Below are positions 61,501 to 64,000 of a stretch of DNA of 64,000 nt, in pieces. The DNA is taken from positions 247,303,209 through 247,367,208 of the forward strand of contig NC_080672.1 in NCBI RefSeq assembly GCF_030247195.1. Direction: 5' to 3'. Every line of letters begins with the position of its first letter. Position 1 is the stretch's first letter. Both the position numbers and the translations under genes were made by a program. A model generated the notes under the pieces. It did no database searches. It had not been told where the DNA came from and saw only the letters and a program-made list of their open reading frames with translations. Origin of the DNA: Topomyia yanbarensis. Taxonomy: Eukaryota > Arthropoda > Insecta > Diptera > Culicidae.

Positions 61501-62238
61501 CTAGCAGCAGTTCACTATAGTTTTCAAATAATTAATACTTTACCCCCGAACCATTACTTTATCCTCACTGATAGTCTCAGCACAATTGCAGCTCTACGCT
61601 CAAAGAGGATTGATAATCACGATCCATTCTTTTTGGGGAAGATACGAGAATCTCTGAGTAACCTGACAAGAAAATGTTATAAATTTACCCTAGTGTGGCT
61701 TCCCGCCCATTGCTCTATTGCGGGCAATGAGAAAGCAGATAATTTAGCCAAGATTGGTGCACTAGATGGTGAAATATATGAAAGACCCATCGCTTACAAT
61801 GAATTTTATAGCGCTTCTCGACAGAGGACACTTGCTAGTTGGCAAACATCTTGGGACAATGGAGATATGGGACGATGGCTACACTCAATTATCCCTAAAG
61901 TATCCACGAAGGCATGGTTCAAAGGATTGGATGTAAGTCGGGACTTCATCCGTGTGATGTCTAGGCTCATGTCCAATCATTATACTTTAGATGCGCATCT
62001 CCGTCGTATTGGGCTCGCTGAGGGTAATCATTGTGCTTGTGGAGAAGGTTACCATGACATTGAGCATGTTGTTTGGTCCTGCACTGAATATCGTGAAGCC
62101 AGATCACAATTAGTAGATTCTTTACAAGTCCGAGGAAGACCAATCCATGTTCCTGTTAGAGATATCCTGGCGTATCGCGATCCTCTATACATGGAACTTA
62201 TCTATCATTTTCTAAAAACAGCGTCTGTCAAAATTTAA
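58546..62238 (+). CDS. LINE ORF2 protein: endonuclease, reverse transcriptase, RNase H
   Basis: 1230 residues from the ATG at 58546; the frame is open upstream to 58507 but has no earlier ATG. It catalyses target-primed reverse transcription. An APE-type endonuclease occupies residues ~10-225, with N18 (QWNCR), E45 (CETW), D142 and N144 (GDFNSHG), D193 and the SDH triad end D217-H218. The reverse transcriptase (~430-750) has D573 in FLDIKGAFDSVS, the LPQGSCLSPLLYNFYVND block, and D662-D663 in RQLADDGVV; the usual aromatic residue before A-D-D is Leu. RNase H (~945-1075) keeps D952 (YTDGS), E985 (AELAAVHYS), D1009 (LTDSLS), H1055 (PAHCSIAGN) and D1065. A C-terminal zinc knuckle is C1163-x-C-x8-H1174-x4-C1179. 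Size and order fit the I group. All catalytic residues checked are present. The ATG overlaps the ORF1 stop by 8 nt, suggesting translation by termination and re-initiation. Confidence 0.95.
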   Translation: MGNSPPPMKDSITVLQWNCRSIIPKIDSLKILLHNLQCDAFALCETWLTSNINFNLNDFNIIRLDRDTPYGGVLLGIKKCYSFYRINIPLFAGIEAVAVQTNIKGKDMSIASIYIPPKVQIGQRQIFEVVESMAAPRLILGDFNSHGVLWGSLYNDNRSSLIYNVCDEFNMTVLNTGETTRIPRPPARPSALDLSLCSTSLRLDCTWKVVPDPHGSDHLPIVVSINSELGLTNSINVPYDLTRNIDWKTYETLISTSLASTEELPPTEEYEFLAGLIIEAAEQAQTKCNPGMTINRRPPNPWWDKECSDAYEAKQVAYKEIMKQKGGIRENFENYFILQNKFDSIRRAKKSSYWRHFVNGLSRETSMSTLWNTARRMRNRNVTNESEDFSNRWIFNFAKKICPDSAPAQKITRDAPTSNDFIDSPLTMMEFSIALLSCNNNAPGLDRIKFNLVKNLPDLAKRRLLNLFNKLLEQNIVPHDWRQVRVIAIPKPGKPASDHNSYRPIAMLSCIRKLLEKIILRRLDNWVEANDLLSDTQFGFRRGKGTNDCLALLSSEIQLAYAKKEQMASVFLDIKGAFDSVSIDVLSEKLHQCGLSPILNNYLYNLLSEKHMHFSYGDLATFRISYMGLPQGSCLSPLLYNFYVNDIDNCIVSPCTLRQLADDGVVSATGPKAINLQQPLQDSLDNLSIWALKLGIDFSTEKTELVVFSRKRDPAQLQLQLVGRTIAQVLTFKYLGIWFDSKGTWGGHIRYLITKCQQRINFLRTITGSWWGSHPSDMIRLYQTTILSVMEYGCICFRSAANTHIIKLERIQYRCLRIALGCMQSTHTMSLEVLAGVLPLKDRFWDLSSRLLIRCEVMNPLVIENFERLVELQPQTRFMTVYFNHMSQEITPTRYVPTCVNILDTPESTLFFDTSMQAEIRGIPDHLRSREIPKIFTSKYQHIDCLKMFYTDGSRISEATGFGIFNNNFSISLKLAEPASVYIAELAAVHYSFQIINTLPPNHYFILTDSLSTIAALRSKRIDNHDPFFLGKIRESLSNLTRKCYKFTLVWLPAHCSIAGNEKADNLAKIGALDGEIYERPIAYNEFYSASRQRTLASWQTSWDNGDMGRWLHSIIPKVSTKAWFKGLDVSRDFIRVMSRLMSNHYTLDAHLRRIGLAEGNHCACGEGYHDIEHVVWSCTEYREARSQLVDSLQVRGRPIHVPVRDILAYRDPLYMELIYHFLKTASVKI

Positions 62239-62551
62239 TTAAATTCATCTCCTCATACTCTCATCCAAGGCTAATCATTCACCAATTAAAGTGTCCTAGA
62301 ATATTTAGTTTTTAAATTTAGACAATAACAGAAAAAAAGTAAATAAATACTCCCGAAAATACTAGATCAGTATGAAATACAACAATGTAAGGAAAAAAGC
62401 GAACAATAAAGTGATTTCAGTGTTAGTTTTAGACGAAGTACTAGTATAGTTAAAATTAGTCTTAAGGATTTTTGTAACGTGCTATGTAAAAAAAGAAACT
62501 GGCGTAAAAAGCTTTTGCAAATGCCGTGTCAAATAAACGTATGGAAAAAAA
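62239..62551 (+). other. LINE 3' UTR, polyadenylation signal and A tail
   Basis: About 305 nt of AT-rich sequence after the ORF2 stop. AATAAA occurs at 62532-62537, about 7 nt before a run of A residues at 62544-62552. No stem-loop typical of 3'-specific priming is obvious. Confidence 0.8.
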
Positions 62552-62565
62552 AATATTAACTCATT
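62552..62565 (+). repeat. right target-site duplication of the LINE
   Basis: Exact repeat of 56508-56521, lying directly after the A tail. Confidence 0.9.
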
Positions 62566-62572
62566 GACAATG

Positions 62573-62698
62573 CCCTCCCCAAGGTTTAGGGGCTTGACGG
62601 TATTGCAAACATCATAAAGCATCAATTGCTTTAAGATGGGTATTGCAGTACGCCTCGATAGTGGTGCATCGAGTAGACCGAGAGGGCTTATGCGCCTT
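62573..62698 (-). repeat. tail segment shared with the copy at 25930
   Basis: Contains CCCTCCCCAAGGTTTAGGGG, AAGCATCAATTGCTTTAAGA and GAGGGCTTATGCGCC in the same order and spacing as 25930-26060. It sits next to the hairpin end of the array-family element in both places, but is missing at the end of the main array (12012). Confidence 0.9.
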
Positions 62699-64000
62699 TT
62701 TGCCTTTCTCAATAGAAAGGTATTGCAATTGCTCTGAAAACCGACTTTTAACGGAGGCCCGGAGGGCCGCGTGACATATACCATTCGATTCAGTTCGTCG
62801 AGTTCGGCAAATGTCTGTGCGTGTGTATGTATGTGTGTATGTATGTATGTGTGTATGTGCGCCTGTGTGTGTATGTGACCAAAAATGTCACTCATTTTTC
62901 TCAGAGATGTGAGAAACGATTTTGACAAACGTAGTCTCAAATGAAAGGTGCAACGTTCCCATAGGCTGCTATTGAATTTCTAATGGATCCGACTTCCGGT
63001 TCCGGAATTACAGGGTGATGAGTACGAACACGCAGAAAATGTCGATTTTAATAAATTCTGCAATGAATGTATAAATAGGAAAAATTTTCCAAAATATCAC
63101 TACAACTGCTTCGATTTGTAGTATTAGGTCACTAACATCCATCCAAAGTTTATTTGGCCACATTGGCCACCATCATCGGTTCCGCAAGCCCCGGCGGAAG
63201 TATCTAAATTTAGAATAACAGTCACATCGGTTTCTCGGAGATGGCTAGACCGATTCAACCAAACTTGGTCTCAAATGAAAGGTATTGCGTCCCCGTAAAT
63301 GGCTATTTAATTTCATCCCGATCCGACTTCCGGTTTCGGAGTTACAGGTTGCGGCGTGCGATCACATAGCAAATTGTGATTCAAACCGATACTCCTATGA
63401 AAGCAAAAAAGGTAAAAATTTCGCTAAAATGTCTTTCAAACAACTTCAATTTGCTGTTCTAGGTCACCGACGGCCAACCAAACGTTCGTTGACTACTTTG
63501 ACCACCATAGACGGTTCCGGAAGTGCCCGGAAAAAAGTGGCCATCTTTCAAAATTTACGAACTCACATCAGTTTCCCGGAAATGGTAGGGCCGATTTTTA
63601 CAAACTTAGTCCCAACTAATATCCCCACAGATGTCTATAAAATTTCGTACGGATCGCTTATATGGGTCCGGAAATATAGACTAAATCGTCTGGTCACATA
63701 TGAAATTCCCATATAAGCCGGAATTCAAAATTTTTTATCAAAGGGTGGACCCCATGAAATTTCAGAAATCGAATTCGTATTTTTGATGCCAAACATCTTT
63801 AATGCATGCATAAAACGTCGAGATTTTATGTTATCTCGAAAAAAAATTTCTAATAAAAATCGACTTTTTGGGACTTTGCCGATTTCGCTCCTTTTTGCCT
63901 TTCTCATATAGAAAGGTTATGCAATCACTCTGAAAAACGTCAACCTAATCCCGGCCCGAAGGGTCATATCCCATTCGACTCAGTTCGTCGAGATCGGAAA
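62699..64000 (-). repeat. reverse-strand array element, tandem, running off the window
   Basis: 62699-63897 is one ~1.2-kb unit on the minus strand: hairpin end GCCTTTCTCAATAGAAAGG at 62701, a (GTAT/GTGT)n stretch at 62818-62872, three monomer blocks, and the GGAGCGAAATCGGCAAAG start near 63890. A second hairpin CCTTTCT-CATAT-AGAAAGG at 63898-63917 then opens another unit, with CTCAGTTCGTCGAGATCGG at the window edge, so this locus is at least partly tandem. It is more diverged than the array at 1216-12012. Frames of 143-152 codons here are by-products of the repeat. Confidence 0.85.

Larger units (their letters stand above)
56522..62551 (+). mobile_element. full-length I-group non-LTR retrotransposon
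   Basis: A complete element of about 6.03 kb: 5' UTR (56522-57239), ORF1, ORF2, 3' UTR (62239-62543) and a run of nine A (62544-62552). It is flanked by a 14-bp direct repeat. The domain order (zinc-knuckle ORF1; APE-type endonuclease, reverse transcriptase, RNase H and C-terminal CCHC in ORF2) places it in the I group, probably the I clade. The start CATAACAGT and the GTGCCTC word near +36 recall the Drosophila I factor 5' end. Open frames and a perfect duplication argue for recent insertion. The A tail differs from the TAA-repeat end of the Drosophila I factor. Confidence 0.92.

Noticed and set aside
62482..62940. A 152-codon minus-strand gene next to the LINE
   Set aside because: It runs across the LINE 3' end, the tail segment and the (GT)n tract of an array-family copy; no domain, and three unrelated sequences are joined.

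Overview
This is a gene-poor, transposon-packed nuclear window from a eukaryote, most likely a culicine mosquito. The reasons are the AT-rich base composition, the interspersed family whose ends read TTTTAATCCACCTAGCGGTG and ATTGAGAAAGGCAAAA (recalled as common in Aedes-type genomes), an I-group LINE of mosquito type, a tRNA-derived SINE and many cut-and-paste DNA element remnants. The species cannot be fixed from the sequence. I see no convincing host protein-coding gene. The only long intact reading frames belong to one non-LTR retrotransposon.

Layout. 1-12012 is a two-part tandem array: five 216-bp units (135-1215), then nine units of about 1.2 kb (1216-12012), each built from about three diverged monomers of roughly 335 bp. 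Single or low-copy reverse-strand versions of the same element lie at 25930-27487 and at 62573-64000. Relics occur at 22780-23245, 47480-48260, 19448-19545 and 24590-24793. 13427-18086 is a decayed hAT-like element carrying a fossil LINE reverse transcriptase. 19911-22389 and 31393-32798 are two non-autonomous Transib-like elements with 5-bp target duplications and RSS-like ends (heptamer, 23-nt spacer, nonamer) at both termini. 28275-30150 is a ~480-bp tandem repeat and 30515-30860 a 66-bp tandem repeat. 34258-39491 is bounded by ~280-bp inverted repeats and holds a transposase-like frame, a 2.2-kb palindrome and a TTAA MITE. 42319-43874 is a TTAA-flanked element with Kolobok/Mutator-like transposase remains. 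46645-46800 is a SINE. 52244-53213 and 54336-55934 are TA-flanked inverted-repeat elements.

56522-62551 is a full-length I-group LINE with a 14-bp target-site duplication, Inr/DPE-like downstream promoter, a repeated 5' UTR, ORF1 (three zinc knuckles), ORF2 (endonuclease, reverse transcriptase, RNase H, C-terminal zinc knuckle) and a short A tail. Both frames are open and every catalytic residue checked is present, so it is probably a recent insertion. ORF1 protein would package the transcript. ORF2 protein would nick target DNA, copy the RNA and remove it. The ORF2 start codon overlaps the ORF1 stop, which suggests coupled translation.

The strongest items for follow-up are the RSS-like Transib pair, the intact LINE with its overlapping start/stop, the nested tandem array with covarying end hairpins, and the 2.2-kb palindrome inside the 5.2-kb inverted-repeat element. 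All family assignments come from motif recognition by eye; no database search was run.
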